Below are positions 37,127 through 44,724 of a stretch of 64,000 nt of DNA, piece by piece. The notes beneath the pieces are model-generated. The model did not search any database, was not told the origin of the DNA, and worked only from the letters and a program-made list of their open reading frames with translations. Both the position numbers and the translations under genes were made by a program. Origin of the DNA: Aequorivita echinoideorum (GTDB lineage: Bacteria > Bacteroidota > Bacteroidia > Flavobacteriales > Flavobacteriaceae); contig NZ_JAHCTB010000002.1 in the NCBI RefSeq assembly GCF_018476645.1, positions 310,001-374,000 of the forward strand, read 5' to 3'. Positions within the stretch are counted from its first letter, which is position 1. Each line of letters opens with the position of its first letter.

Positions 37127-38398
37127 ATGAATGCTTACAATTTGGTATTTTTACCGCCTATGCGTGGCGTATATGATTTATTAATTTACCTGTCTTCATT
37201 TTTTTTGAAAGGCTTGGCTTTGTTCAACAAAAAAATGAAGCTCTTTGTGAACGGCAGAAAAGATGTTTTCGAAATTCTTGAAAAATCCCTTTCAGCTGAA
37301 GATAAAATCGTTTGGTTTCATTGTGCATCCTTGGGGGAGTTTGAGCAGGGACTTCCCATAATGGAAGCTCTTAAAAAGTGGAAACCCAATTATAAGGTTT
37401 TGGTATCTTTCTTTTCTCCTTCCGGTTTTGAGAACAAAAAAAATACTCCTGTGGCAGACGTTGTAGTGTATTTGCCTTTGGATACAAAAAAAAATGCCAA
37501 AAAATTTATTGCGCTTGCAAAACCATCCATTGCATTTTTTGTGAAGTATGAAATCTGGCCCAATTATCTTTTTGAACTTGAAAAAAAGCGTATTCCCACT
37601 TTATTAATTTCCGGACTTTTCCGTGAGAACCAAATCTTTTTCAAAAATTATGGCGGTTTTATGCTGAAGGCGCTACACACTTTCGAACATATTTTTGTTC
37701 AGAATGAAATTTCTGAAAAACTACTTCAAAGTAAAAATTTCACAAATGTGAGCGTGAGCGGCGATACACGCTTTGACAGGGTCTCGCGGCAGATTGAAAT
37801 GGATAATTCCCTTCCTTTCGTCGAAAATTTTAAAGGAAAAAACATGTGCATTGTTTGCGGCAGCACGTGGCCAGAGGATGAAAATCTGCTTTTGGAATAT
37901 ATAAACATTGCCCCAAAAAATGTGAAATTCATCATTGCGCCTCATAAAATTGACACGGAAAAAATTGAAAATCTTCGGAAAAAAATAAAATCGGAAACTT
38001 CACTTTTTTCAGAAAAAGATACGGATTTAAGCCAATCAAAAGTTTTAATAATTGATACCATTGGTCTGCTTACGAAAATTTATAGTTATGCGGATATAGC
38101 GTATGTGGGCGGCGCGGCGGGAAATACCGGACTTCATAATATTTTGGAGCCCGCAACATTCGGAGTTCCTATACTTATTGGGAAAAATTTTGAAAAATTC
38201 CCCGAGGCCAAAAAGCTTCAAAATTTGGCTGGATTGTTTGCCGTTGAAAGTGCTTCAGAATGCACGAGAATTCTTGAGAAATTGGTAAATGATGATTCTT
38301 TCAGAAAGAAAACGGGGATGATTTCCGGCCATTTCGTAAATCAAAATACCGGTGCCACCGCTTCAATTATGCAATACATGCAAAGCATCGATTTTTAG
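37127..38398 (+). CDS. waaA: 3-deoxy-D-manno-octulosonic acid (Kdo) transferase
   Basis: WaaA adds Kdo to lipid A in the inner membrane. The product is about 423 residues from the ATG at 37127; a TTG seven codons upstream is less likely. It shows an N-terminal membrane anchor (VYDLLIYLSSFFLKGLALF), WFHCASLGEFEQGLPIM, VKYEIWPNYLFELEKKRIP and the sugar-nucleotide site VGGAAGNTGLHNILEPA. Together with galE and the DegT enzyme on the other strand it marks a small lipopolysaccharide locus. Confidence 0.9.
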   Translation: MNAYNLVFLPPMRGVYDLLIYLSSFFLKGLALFNKKMKLFVNGRKDVFEILEKSLSAEDKIVWFHCASLGEFEQGLPIMEALKKWKPNYKVLVSFFSPSGFENKKNTPVADVVVYLPLDTKKNAKKFIALAKPSIAFFVKYEIWPNYLFELEKKRIPTLLISGLFRENQIFFKNYGGFMLKALHTFEHIFVQNEISEKLLQSKNFTNVSVSGDTRFDRVSRQIEMDNSLPFVENFKGKNMCIVCGSTWPEDENLLLEYINIAPKNVKFIIAPHKIDTEKIENLRKKIKSETSLFSEKDTDLSQSKVLIIDTIGLLTKIYSYADIAYVGGAAGNTGLHNILEPATFGVPILIGKNFEKFPEAKKLQNLAGLFAVESASECTRILEKLVNDDSFRKKTGMISGHFVNQNTGATASIMQYMQSIDF

Positions 38399-38534
38399 AG
38401 CGTTACCAATTCATTTTTAGATAAAAACAAATGCGGTCTTAATTAATTTTATACTTTTAGTAAAAATTTAATAGAAGTCGCTTTTCAAAAAAAGTAGATT
38501 TGTTAAAAAAATAAACATAACCAATATTTTACTT

Positions 38535-38762
38535 ATGAAACGAATTTTTGTTTTATCCATCGCAGTTGCAGCAATATCCATCACTTCTTGCCGCGATAAA
38601 AAAGAAACCGAAACCACTGAAGTAATACGTGAGGTTCGCGTAGAAACTACAGATGAAACTCCAGAGAGAGAAGGCATTTTGGAAAGAACCGCCAAAAAGG
38701 TGGACAATGAAGTGAATAAAGAAATTAACGAGGAAATTGATAACATTGGCGACGATAACTAA
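38535..38762 (+). CDS. Small acidic lipoprotein 1 (SCR family)
   Basis: The product is 75 residues. A signal peptide ends in a lipobox ISITSC at about residue 19, followed by RDKK. The mature part is a highly charged helix (TERTAKKVDNEVNKEINEEIDN). It is the first of three such genes in a row and a fourth lies at 42330; all start their mature part C-R-D/E. They would sit in the membrane facing the periplasm. Function unknown. Confidence 0.65.
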   Translation: MKRIFVLSIAVAAISITSCRDKKETETTEVIREVRVETTDETPEREGILERTAKKVDNEVNKEINEEIDNIGDDN

Positions 38763-38790
38763 AATTAAACTATAACCTAAATAATTAATT

Positions 38791-39042
38791 ATGAAAAAAG
38801 CAATTTTAAGCCTCGCGCTCGTATTTACCTTCGCAACGACCTTTGTTTCCTGCCGTGATACCAATAAAGCAGATGATGCACAAGATGTGGTTGATGATGT
38901 GAACGATGCCTTGGATGATGCCGAGGATGAAGTAAAGGATATGACTGATGATGATGCCACGGATCCTGTGGAAAACACCATTCAAGAGGGAGTTAATGAA
39001 ATTCAGGAAAACACCGGTACCGGTGGAACTGATGATGTATAA
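38791..39042 (+). CDS. Small acidic lipoprotein 2 (SCR family)
   Basis: The product is 83 residues. The lipobox is TFVSC, followed by RDTNKADDAQDVVDD. The mature chain is dominated by Asp, Glu and Val with a repeated DDxxDAxDD pattern and ends in a glycine/threonine tail. It lies 28 bases after lipoprotein 1 and 28 bases before lipoprotein 3, probably one operon. The Asp-rich helix might bind cations, which is inference from composition. Confidence 0.65.
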   Translation: MKKAILSLALVFTFATTFVSCRDTNKADDAQDVVDDVNDALDDAEDEVKDMTDDDATDPVENTIQEGVNEIQENTGTGGTDDV

Positions 39043-39070
39043 ACTTTAATAATTTTTAAACAACCCAAAT

Positions 39071-39313
39071 ATGAAAAAAGTAGCACTTATTGCAGTATTC
39101 GCAGGTATTTTTGCCGTATCACTATCTTCTTGCCGAGATAAAAAAGAGATGACCGAAGCAGAAGAGACGGTTCAAGAAATGCAGGATAAAGGCGCCGATA
39201 TTGATGTGAGCGAAGATGGCGACAAAATAAAAATGGAAACCGAAGACGAAAAGGTTAAAATTAAAACCGACGATGACGGAAATATGAAAATCAAGGAAAA
39301 GGACAAAGATTAA
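39071..39313 (+). CDS. Small acidic lipoprotein 3 (SCR family)
   Basis: The product is 80 residues. The lipobox is SLSSC followed by RDKKEMTEAEETV. The second half alternates acidic and basic residues with a repeated DxxKIKxE pattern (DGDKIKMETEDEKVKIKTDDD), suggesting a small beta structure rather than the helix of its neighbours. The gene is followed by a terminator whose stem also contains the stop codon of the opposing repressor gene. Confidence 0.65.
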   Translation: MKKVALIAVFAGIFAVSLSSCRDKKEMTEAEETVQEMQDKGADIDVSEDGDKIKMETEDEKVKIKTDDDGNMKIKEKDKD

Positions 39314-39331
39314 TTTTCCTTTTAAAAAAAG

Positions 39332-39361
39332 AAAAAGCGATTCCTAGGAATCGTTTTTTTT
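39332..39361. terminator. Shared terminator between lipoprotein 3 and the S24 repressor
   Basis: A perfect 16-base palindrome, CGATTCCTAGGAATCG at 39338-39353, is flanked by an A-run on the left and eight Ts on the right, so it can work for both converging genes. The stop codon of the leftward gene (39344-39346) lies inside the stem. Confidence 0.8.
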
Positions 39362-40129
39362 ATTGCCCAGATTGTGTATCTGCCCTTTTAAATCTTCCAT
39401 TGATTGCTGAAGTTGGCGCAACAAAATACTTTCTGATGGTTCATCAATCCCAAAACTCAATTTGCTATTGACCATCCATAATTCCTGGATATCCTTTATT
39501 TTTACATCAATGGGCAAATAACTTTCGTTTAATGAAATGAGCCTGATATTTTGATTGTTATTGGGAACTTTCTGTAATTTTTTCACCAATACCGAATCCT
39601 TTAACACCACTATATATATTTTACCATCATTTGCTTCGGTAACATTAGGCACTGCCTTTCCCAGAACCCATTCATTTGGCCTAATATTTGGCAACATACT
39701 GTCCCCTTCAACTTGAAATCCCCGGTAAGATGCATTTCTATATTCGGGTAAAGGAATATTAAATGCCGGTAAGGATTGATACCAATCTACATCTTGAATA
39801 TTGTGTGGATATCCAGCGGCCGCTTTTTGATTTACCAAAAGAATATTTTCCGTTCCAGTTTTATCAACGGTAATCATTTTGGGGCTTACATCACCACGAA
39901 ATGCATCCACATATTTTTCAAAACTTTCACCAAAAAGCCACAGCGGATTTATGTTGAATTGCTTCAGCAATAAAGCTACCGTCTTACCAGTAATCTTCGT
40001 TTTTCCCCTTTCTATATCCGCAGTTGTGCTTCCTATTTCAAGAATTTCAGCAAAAGATTGTTGTGTATGACGAAGCTCTTCCCGAATTTTTTTGAAACGT
40101 CTAGCTTCAATTGATAATTCTGTTTCCAT
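39344..40129 (-). CDS. LexA/C2-type repressor: HTH plus S24 peptidase domain
   Basis: The product is 261 residues from the ATG at 40129; the frame is open 19 codons upstream but that part lies in the operator region. Residues 8-70 are an XRE-type helix-turn-helix (FKKIREELRHTQQSFAEILEIGSTTADIERGK). The C-terminal half is an S24 self-cleaving domain with the serine in VEGDSMLPNIRPNEWVLG and the lysine in DSVLVKKLQK. Such repressors are inactivated by RecA filaments after DNA damage. It diverges from a DNA-repair gene pair across four operator-like repeats, so it probably controls that pair and itself. Confidence 0.85.
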   Translation of the reverse strand: METELSIEARRFKKIREELRHTQQSFAEILEIGSTTADIERGKTKITGKTVALLLKQFNINPLWLFGESFEKYVDAFRGDVSPKMITVDKTGTENILLVNQKAAAGYPHNIQDVDWYQSLPAFNIPLPEYRNASYRGFQVEGDSMLPNIRPNEWVLGKAVPNVTEANDGKIYIVVLKDSVLVKKLQKVPNNNQNIRLISLNESYLPIDVKIKDIQELWMVNSKLSFGIDEPSESILLRQLQQSMEDLKGQIHNLGNKKNDS

Positions 40130-40148
40130 AAAACAAATATAATTTTTT

Positions 40149-40224
40149 TTGGAATAAATCCGAATTAATTTTGGAATAAATCCCATTAGCTTGGAATATT
40201 TCCTTAATTTTGGGAAATTCCAAA
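40149..40224. promoter_or_regulatory. Row of four TTGGAAT-type operator repeats
   Basis: TTGGAATAAATCC occurs at 40149-40161 and 40171-40183, TTGGAATATTTCC at 40191-40203, and TTGGGAAATTCCAAA at 40210-40224. Starts are 22, 20 and 19 bases apart, about two DNA turns, so all face the same side. Each is a near-palindrome of GGAAT/ATTCC. The row fills the gap between the divergent S24 repressor and the repair genes, the expected place for its operators. Confidence 0.7.
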
Positions 40225-40229
40225 TTGCT

Positions 40230-41513
40230 ATGGATTTCGAAAGAATTAAAGAAAAATTGAATATTCTCGCCGATGCGGCAAAATATGACGTTTCCTGCTC
40301 ATCGAGCGGAAGTAAAAGATCAAATAAAAATAAAGGTTTGGGCGACAGCAGTGGTATGGGAATCTGCCATACTTACACCGAGGATGGACGATGTGTTTCC
40401 CTTTTAAAAATTTTGCTCACAAATCATTGCATTTTTGATTGTGCCTATTGCGTTACCCGAAAGAGCAACGATATTAAACGCGCGGCCTTCAAAGTGCAGG
40501 AGGTGGTGGATTTAACCATAAATTTTTATAGAAGAAATTATATTGAAGGTCTTTTTTTAAGCAGTGGTATTTTTAAAAATGCCGATTATACAATGGAAAG
40601 ATTGATAGCTGTTGCAAAAAAACTTCGGGAGGAAGAAAACTTCAATGGATATATTCACCTAAAATCCATACCGGGGGCGAGTGATGAATTGATGCGGGAA
40701 GCAGGACTTTATGCTGATAGATTGTCGGTAAATATTGAAATCCCAACGGAAAAAGGCTTAAAATTATTGGCTCCGGACAAGGATAGAAAAGATTTCATAA
40801 AACCGATGGAAAAGGTCAAAAATGAAATCATTCAATATAAAAGTGAAAAAAAACTGCTGAAGAAAGTACCGCTATATGCTCCGGCGGGGCAAAGCACCCA
40901 AATGATTGTGGGCGCGACCGGTGAAACGGATGCGGAAATTATGTACACTTCTGCACATTTTTATAAAAATTTCAATCTAAAAAGGGTTTATTATTCCGGT
41001 TATATTCCCATTAGTTATGATCATAGGTTGCCATCTATTGGTACTGATGTTCCGTTGCTTCGGGAAAACAGATTATATCAAACCGATTGGTTGATGCGCT
41101 TTTATGGTTTTGATGTTCGAGAATTATTGAATAGGGAACATCCAAATTTAGATTCGGATATTGATCCAAAATTGAGTTGGGCATTACGAAATCTCGATCA
41201 ATTTCCTGTTGATATCAACAGAGCCGATATGCGGATGTTGTTACGAATTCCAGGCCTTGGCGTAAAATCTGTCCATAAAATAATGAATGCGAGAAAATTT
41301 CGAAAATTGAATTGGGAAAATTTAAAAGCTATTGGGGTTTCCCTAAATAGAGCTAAATATTTTTTAATCTGCGATTCCAAAAATTATGAGACAAAAGACA
41401 GAACCTCCGCCCAGCTTAAATCGCTTATTCTTCAGCAATCCTCCAGTAAGTTCAGCAAACTTCACAGTTCGCAATTAAATTTATTTGACAATATAAATGC
41501 ACTCCCCGTATGA
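40230..41513 (+). CDS. Putative DNA modification/repair radical SAM protein
   Basis: The product is 427 residues from the ATG at 40230. It is a radical SAM enzyme with the cluster motif C67-x3-C71-x2-C74 in NHCIFDCAYC, further cysteines at the N terminus (VSCSSSGS, GICHTY), and a C-terminal helix-hairpin-helix (RIPGLGVKSVHKIMNARKF) that would bind DNA. This is the family known as putative DNA modification/repair radical SAM protein (TIGR03916). The next gene overlaps by four bases and is its usual partner. The chemistry is not established. Confidence 0.85.
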   Translation: MDFERIKEKLNILADAAKYDVSCSSSGSKRSNKNKGLGDSSGMGICHTYTEDGRCVSLLKILLTNHCIFDCAYCVTRKSNDIKRAAFKVQEVVDLTINFYRRNYIEGLFLSSGIFKNADYTMERLIAVAKKLREEENFNGYIHLKSIPGASDELMREAGLYADRLSVNIEIPTEKGLKLLAPDKDRKDFIKPMEKVKNEIIQYKSEKKLLKKVPLYAPAGQSTQMIVGATGETDAEIMYTSAHFYKNFNLKRVYYSGYIPISYDHRLPSIGTDVPLLRENRLYQTDWLMRFYGFDVRELLNREHPNLDSDIDPKLSWALRNLDQFPVDINRADMRMLLRIPGLGVKSVHKIMNARKFRKLNWENLKAIGVSLNRAKYFLICDSKNYETKDRTSAQLKSLILQQSSSKFSKLHSSQLNLFDNINALPV

Positions 41514-42277
41514 AAACAATTATAAAATATGACGGGAGTTTTGAAGGTTTGCTCACGACGATTTTCCATATTTATGAACAGAAATTAAAACTGGTTTCCA
41601 TTGAAAATAAGAAAATTTCAACTGAAAATTTTTTCGATAAATCAGAAATCGTAGTAACCGATTCAAAAAAAGCCAACCGTGTATGGAAGGGTTTGTCAAA
41701 AAAAATATCTGCATCCGCTAAAAGAAAAATCTATAAAACATACTTGAGCGAATTGCCGTATATGGAAAACACAATATTGGAATATGTGAGACTGGCTATG
41801 GTTGCCGAAAAAAATATTGAAAAGGATTTTTCAAATACATATGTTTTGGAAATTGAAAAAATTGTAAAAAAAATTGACAGAGAAAAACACAGAATGGATG
41901 CCTTTGTGCGTTTCCGATTGACGCGTGATGGAATTTATTTTGCCACCATTGAACCAGATTTTAATGTTCTGCCTTTAAACGCAGACCATTTTAAGAAAAG
42001 ATATGCGGACCAAAAATGGATAATTTATGATGTAAAAAGAAATTATGGCGTTTATTATGATTTGGAAAAAATAGAAATGGTAGAAATGGATCTTTCTAAT
42101 GATGTAAACCTAAAAAGCAGCGAAAATTTATATTTCTCTTTTGAAGAATTCCAGTTTCAGGAATTATGGGGTAACTATTTCAAAAGCACTAATATAGCTT
42201 CGCGAAAAAACATGAAACTCCACATAAAACATGTTCCAAAAAGGTATTGGAAATATTTATCTGAAAAAAATTGCTGA
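41510..42277 (+). CDS. TIGR03915/DUF4130-family putative DNA repair protein
   Basis: The product is 255 residues. It begins IIKYDGSFEGLLTTIFHIYEQKL, the hallmark opening of this family, and ends WKYLSEKNC after a KHVPKRYWKY segment. The family is almost always next to the radical SAM protein upstream and is thought to act with it on DNA. The start overlaps the upstream stop by four bases. Control by the S24 repressor is inferred from the operator row before the pair. Activity is not known. Confidence 0.85.
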   Translation: MKTIIKYDGSFEGLLTTIFHIYEQKLKLVSIENKKISTENFFDKSEIVVTDSKKANRVWKGLSKKISASAKRKIYKTYLSELPYMENTILEYVRLAMVAEKNIEKDFSNTYVLEIEKIVKKIDREKHRMDAFVRFRLTRDGIYFATIEPDFNVLPLNADHFKKRYADQKWIIYDVKRNYGVYYDLEKIEMVEMDLSNDVNLKSSENLYFSFEEFQFQELWGNYFKSTNIASRKNMKLHIKHVPKRYWKYLSEKNC

Positions 42278-42300
42278 TTAAAAAAATTAATTACTTTTGC
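42270..42300 (+). promoter_or_regulatory. Bacteroidota-type promoter for lipoprotein 4
   Basis: The -7 box TACTTTTGC at 42292-42300 matches TAnnTTTGC exactly, and ATTG at 42270-42273 fits the -33 TTTG with 18 bases between. The start codon is 30 bases further on. Confidence 0.6.
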
Positions 42301-42329
42301 GCACTATTAATCACTAATCTATTTCAACA

Positions 42330-42566
42330 ATGAAAAAACTATTTTTATCATTTGCCGCTCTTTCTTTAGTTGCTTCTATCTACTCTTGCAGAGAAACTAC
42401 TGAAGTGAAAGTTGATGAAACTTCAGAAAATGTAGCTGACGATATGGAAGATGCAATGGATGATGCAGCTGACGCTGTTGAGAATGCTGCCGAAGAAACT
42501 GGCGATGCAATCGAGAACGCTGCTGATGAAGTACAGGAAGAAGTAAACGACGCTGACAACAAATAA
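42330..42566 (+). CDS. Small acidic lipoprotein 4 (SCR family)
   Basis: The product is 78 residues. The lipobox SIYSC is followed by RETTEVKVDE. The mature part is a long acidic alanine-rich helix with an 11-residue-like repeat (DDMEDAMDDAADAVENAAEE). It resembles lipoprotein 2 most closely. It has its own promoter and terminator, so it is a separate unit, 3 kb from its three relatives. The repair operon sits between them. Confidence 0.7.
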   Translation: MKKLFLSFAALSLVASIYSCRETTEVKVDETSENVADDMEDAMDDAADAVENAAEETGDAIENAADEVQEEVNDADNK

Positions 42567-42593
42567 TCAGTTTCCAAAAACTTAAAATAAAAG

Positions 42594-42622
42594 GTCCCTT
42601 TTAAATTAAAAGGGACTTTTTT
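42594..42622 (+). terminator. Terminator after lipoprotein 4
   Basis: A nine-base stem (GTCCCTTTT at 42594-42602 with AAAAGGGAC at 42608-42616) is followed by a run of Ts. Confidence 0.8.
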
Positions 42623-42678
42623 TATGCTTACAATTTAAAGCGTTCTGTAATTTTAATAAATTCGGGAAAACGTAAATT

Positions 42679-43113
42679 TTGAAAAAATACATTACCGCTA
42701 AATTTCGAGAAATTGAGGGAGTCCTCTATGCTGTCTATATTTTTACATACTTAGGCGCTGGTGTTATTATGAATACAATTGGCCAATCGCTCGAAATTGC
42801 TAAATTTCAACATTGGTGGCAAATCATAACTTGCTATGGTCTTTACATGATTCCCATTTCAATTTTATTGCGCGGTCATTCTTTTTTTAATCAATATTGT
42901 TACGGATTGTTAGCAATGGGTCTTTTGGAATTCAGTGGATATGCGCTAGAAACCTCCTATGTGTTTCCGGACAATATTCTCGTGCAATGGTTTGGACCGT
43001 ATACGTTTGCGTTGTGTATGACGCTATTTTTTGCAATATATTTTCCGTTGGGGAATATGGTTGTAAATTTTGTGTACAACCGTTTATTACAAATAAAAAA
43101 GCCTCTCCAATAA
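42679..43113 (+). CDS. Hypothetical membrane protein with four spans
   Basis: The product is 144 residues from a TTG start at 42679 (no ATG near). Four hydrophobic segments are visible: VLYAVYIFTYLGAGVIM, WWQIITCYGLYMIPISIL, YGLLAMGLLEFSGYAL and FALCMTLFFAIYFPLGNMVV. No domain is recognised. It is followed at once by a hairpin terminator (43100-43126) that overlaps its end. Alone in its transcript. Confidence 0.6.
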   Translation: MKKYITAKFREIEGVLYAVYIFTYLGAGVIMNTIGQSLEIAKFQHWWQIITCYGLYMIPISILLRGHSFFNQYCYGLLAMGLLEFSGYALETSYVFPDNILVQWFGPYTFALCMTLFFAIYFPLGNMVVNFVYNRLLQIKKPLQ

Positions 43114-43126
43114 AGAAGAGACTTTT
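43100..43126. terminator. Bidirectional hairpin terminator
   Basis: AGCCTCT at 43100-43106 pairs with AGAGACT at 43117-43123 (one wobble), with an A-run on the left and a TTTT on the right. It can serve the rightward membrane protein and the leftward GIY-YIG unit. Confidence 0.6.
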
Positions 43127-43128
43127 GA

Positions 43129-43171
43129 GTACTCGAGGCGGGTCCCGATAGCTATCGGGATGAACCCGCAC
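43129..43171 (-). other. Second tRNA-Leu 3'-end fragment, split by a palindrome
   Basis: On the minus strand this reads like the T-arm and acceptor end of a tRNA-Leu (GTGCGGGTTCA then CCCGCCTCGAGTAC), identical in those parts to the fragment at 43498-43550. Where that one has the three bases AGT, this one has the 18-base palindrome TCCCGATAGCTATCGGGA (43143-43160). The palindrome sits exactly in the T-loop. Confidence 0.75.
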
Positions 43172-43451
43172 CAAACCTTTCGACCAAGCGGCAGACCATT
43201 TCGGGATATTTTCTAAGGTTTTCAATATAAGTACGGCTCTTCATTGCCTTAATGTGAAGCTCAATTTTTCTCGCCTGTTGACGGTCCAAATTTTCAATAG
43301 AATAAAACAAAATCCAGTCCGAGGCCCTGCTGGTAAATGAACCCGTATGAACCTTATCGAGATGTTGCCGGACACGGACAGAAAGATCAGCACAACTTCC
43401 CGTGTAAAAAATATCCGCAGATTTTGAATATAAAATATAGACACTTGCCAT
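43152..43451 (-). CDS. GIY-YIG nuclease-domain protein
   Basis: The product is 99 residues from the ATG at 43451 (MASVYILYSK). It is a single GIY-YIG (URI) domain: VYILYSKSADIFYTGSCADLSVRVRQHL, with the first tyrosine motif YIL and the second YTG, the catalytic arginine in RVRQH, and a later glutamate in KIELHIKAMKSR. Such proteins cut DNA. The C terminus (RFGAGSSR) is read out of a tRNA 3'-end fragment and its palindrome. A second tRNA 3' end and terminator lie just upstream, so the gene is framed by tRNA pieces. Confidence 0.8.
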   Translation of the reverse strand: MASVYILYSKSADIFYTGSCADLSVRVRQHLDKVHTGSFTSRASDWILFYSIENLDRQQARKIELHIKAMKSRTYIENLRKYPEMVCRLVERFGAGSSR

Positions 43452-43456
43452 TTCTA

Positions 43457-43494
43457 CAAAAAACAAATCCCCAATGTATGAAACATCGGGGATT
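43457..43494 (-). terminator. Terminator behind the tRNA-Leu fragment
   Basis: On the minus strand AATCCCC and GGGGATT (43466-43472 with 43488-43494) form a stem extended inside by ATGT/ACAT, followed by a T-rich run. It lies four bases after the tRNA 3' end, as expected for the original tRNA terminator. Confidence 0.75.
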
Positions 43495-43497
43495 CTG

Positions 43498-43550
43498 TAC
43501 TCGAGGCGGGACTTGAACCCGCACGACCAGATGGTCACAGGATTTTAAGT
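43498..43550 (-). other. tRNA-Leu(UAA) 3' fragment, probable prophage attachment scar
   Basis: On the minus strand this reads anticodon loop (ACTTAAAATCC), variable arm (GACC...GGTC), T-arm (GCGGGTTCAAGTCCCGC) and acceptor 3' strand (CTCGAGTA) of a tRNA-Leu with anticodon UAA. The 5' half (acceptor 5' strand and D-arm) is missing: upstream sequence is unrelated. That is the picture left at the far end of an element integrated in a tRNA anticodon loop; the intact tRNA should lie beyond the right end of the window. Confidence 0.75.
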
Positions 43551-43660
43551 ACTGCATCAATTCTTGGATAAACTCCTAATAATTTGATTAACTGTTAGTT
43601 GTAATTTATTAAATAACCTGAAAAATGCATTTTCTTAAATTTTACAGGGTGGTTTGTAGA

Positions 43661-44686
43661 TTAATTTATTGCTTTTTGATTGTCAATAAAATTCCAAATA
43701 TCTTCTTCTGTTACAATTTGAATATCAAAACCTCTATTTCTCATTGAAATGGCCCTTTCAACCTTTCGGCCATAACATGAAAAACACCAAGCAGCACTAC
43801 CCTTTCCGCCAACTATTAAATAATTCGTGGTGTTGGTCATGTGGTTGGCTGTAACTCCGCCTAAATCATCAATTATTGAATAAAATTCCTCTTTACTTTT
43901 ACGGGAAAAATCACCAGTAGCACAAAACTTGCGACCGTCAATATAAATTTGTGGATTTAATGCACAATATCCTTTTATCTTTATTCCCGATATTTCTTTA
44001 TTAAGAGAATCAATATTTTCTTTTATTGCAATATTTGAAAATTGTTTAAAATGCGCTTTTAGAATTAATTTTTCATTTTCATCAATAACACCATCTCTAA
44101 GCACTTCATAAATAATTTCACGCAATTCATAATAAGGATAGTAGTCTTCCAATTGCGAATTGTTGTCTAGCCACTTTTGCAATCCTAAAACTTCCTCATT
44201 ATTTATTTTTCCATCTGCCAATATTCCGTGGCAAATACCTTGAAGTATTTGAATATCTACGGTAAAATCCTTGTAATAGGGATTATCGTCGGAATAATTT
44301 TCAACAGCCCAAGAAAGATCTTTTATTAGTTCATTCGTGTCTCCTCTATTTCTCACCGATTGAATATTTATGCAAAAATCTTTAATTGGTTCTCGCCGTG
44401 ACAAGTGTTTATTGATACTGCACCAGTTGAACAATTCTTGGAGTTCTTCTTGGTTTACTTCATTATCAATGTCTATCCCTTTTAAAATACCGCGCAATGT
44501 GTTTATTGCCTTCTCAGTTTCAGATTTTTCCGTATAACCGGAATAATCGTTGTGGGATTTAAAGTTGACCCCGCCAGCCATAGCTTCGGCCATCATTTCA
44601 GATGCGGATTGTTGTTTTTGGGAATAAGAATTTTGGTTGCTCTTAGCAATCTTTTTTTTCCCAAATAAAAAATCAAAAAATCCCAT
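43661..44686 (-). CDS. BRCT-domain protein with TerB-like middle region
   Basis: The product is 341 residues. A short basic N terminus (MGFFDFLFGKKKIAKS) is followed by a helical region (70-220) with two acidic EF-like segments (GILADGKINNEEVLGL, VLRDGVIDENEKLIL) typical of TerB-like tellurite-resistance folds. Residues 255-335 form a BRCT domain of the DNA-ligase type (KFCATGDFSRKSKEEFYSIIDDLGG, TNYLIVGGKGSAAW). It is the outermost prophage gene, next to the attachment scar, and is leftward like the repressor. That position suits a lysogenic-conversion gene; a DNA-damage or defence role is only inferred. Confidence 0.75.
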   Translation of the reverse strand: MGFFDFLFGKKKIAKSNQNSYSQKQQSASEMMAEAMAGGVNFKSHNDYSGYTEKSETEKAINTLRGILKGIDIDNEVNQEELQELFNWCSINKHLSRREPIKDFCINIQSVRNRGDTNELIKDLSWAVENYSDDNPYYKDFTVDIQILQGICHGILADGKINNEEVLGLQKWLDNNSQLEDYYPYYELREIIYEVLRDGVIDENEKLILKAHFKQFSNIAIKENIDSLNKEISGIKIKGYCALNPQIYIDGRKFCATGDFSRKSKEEFYSIIDDLGGVTANHMTNTTNYLIVGGKGSAAWCFSCYGRKVERAISMRNRGFDIQIVTEEDIWNFIDNQKAIN

Positions 44687-44724
44687 GTTGCTTATTTTTC
44701 ATATTTTCCTACGCCATACTATCT

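Noticed and set aside
38553-38981. Leftward serine-rich frame across lipoproteins 1 and 2
   Set aside because: It is the antisense reading of the acidic lipoproteins; the plus-strand genes have signal peptides and lipoboxes.
43452-43538. Longer GIY-YIG protein beginning MTIWSCGFKSRLEYR
   Set aside because: That extension is the translation of the tRNA-Leu fragment and its terminator, so the ATG at 43451 is the better start.
43498-43550. Complete tRNA-Leu gene
   Set aside because: The acceptor 5' strand and D-arm are absent upstream, so only a 3' fragment is present.
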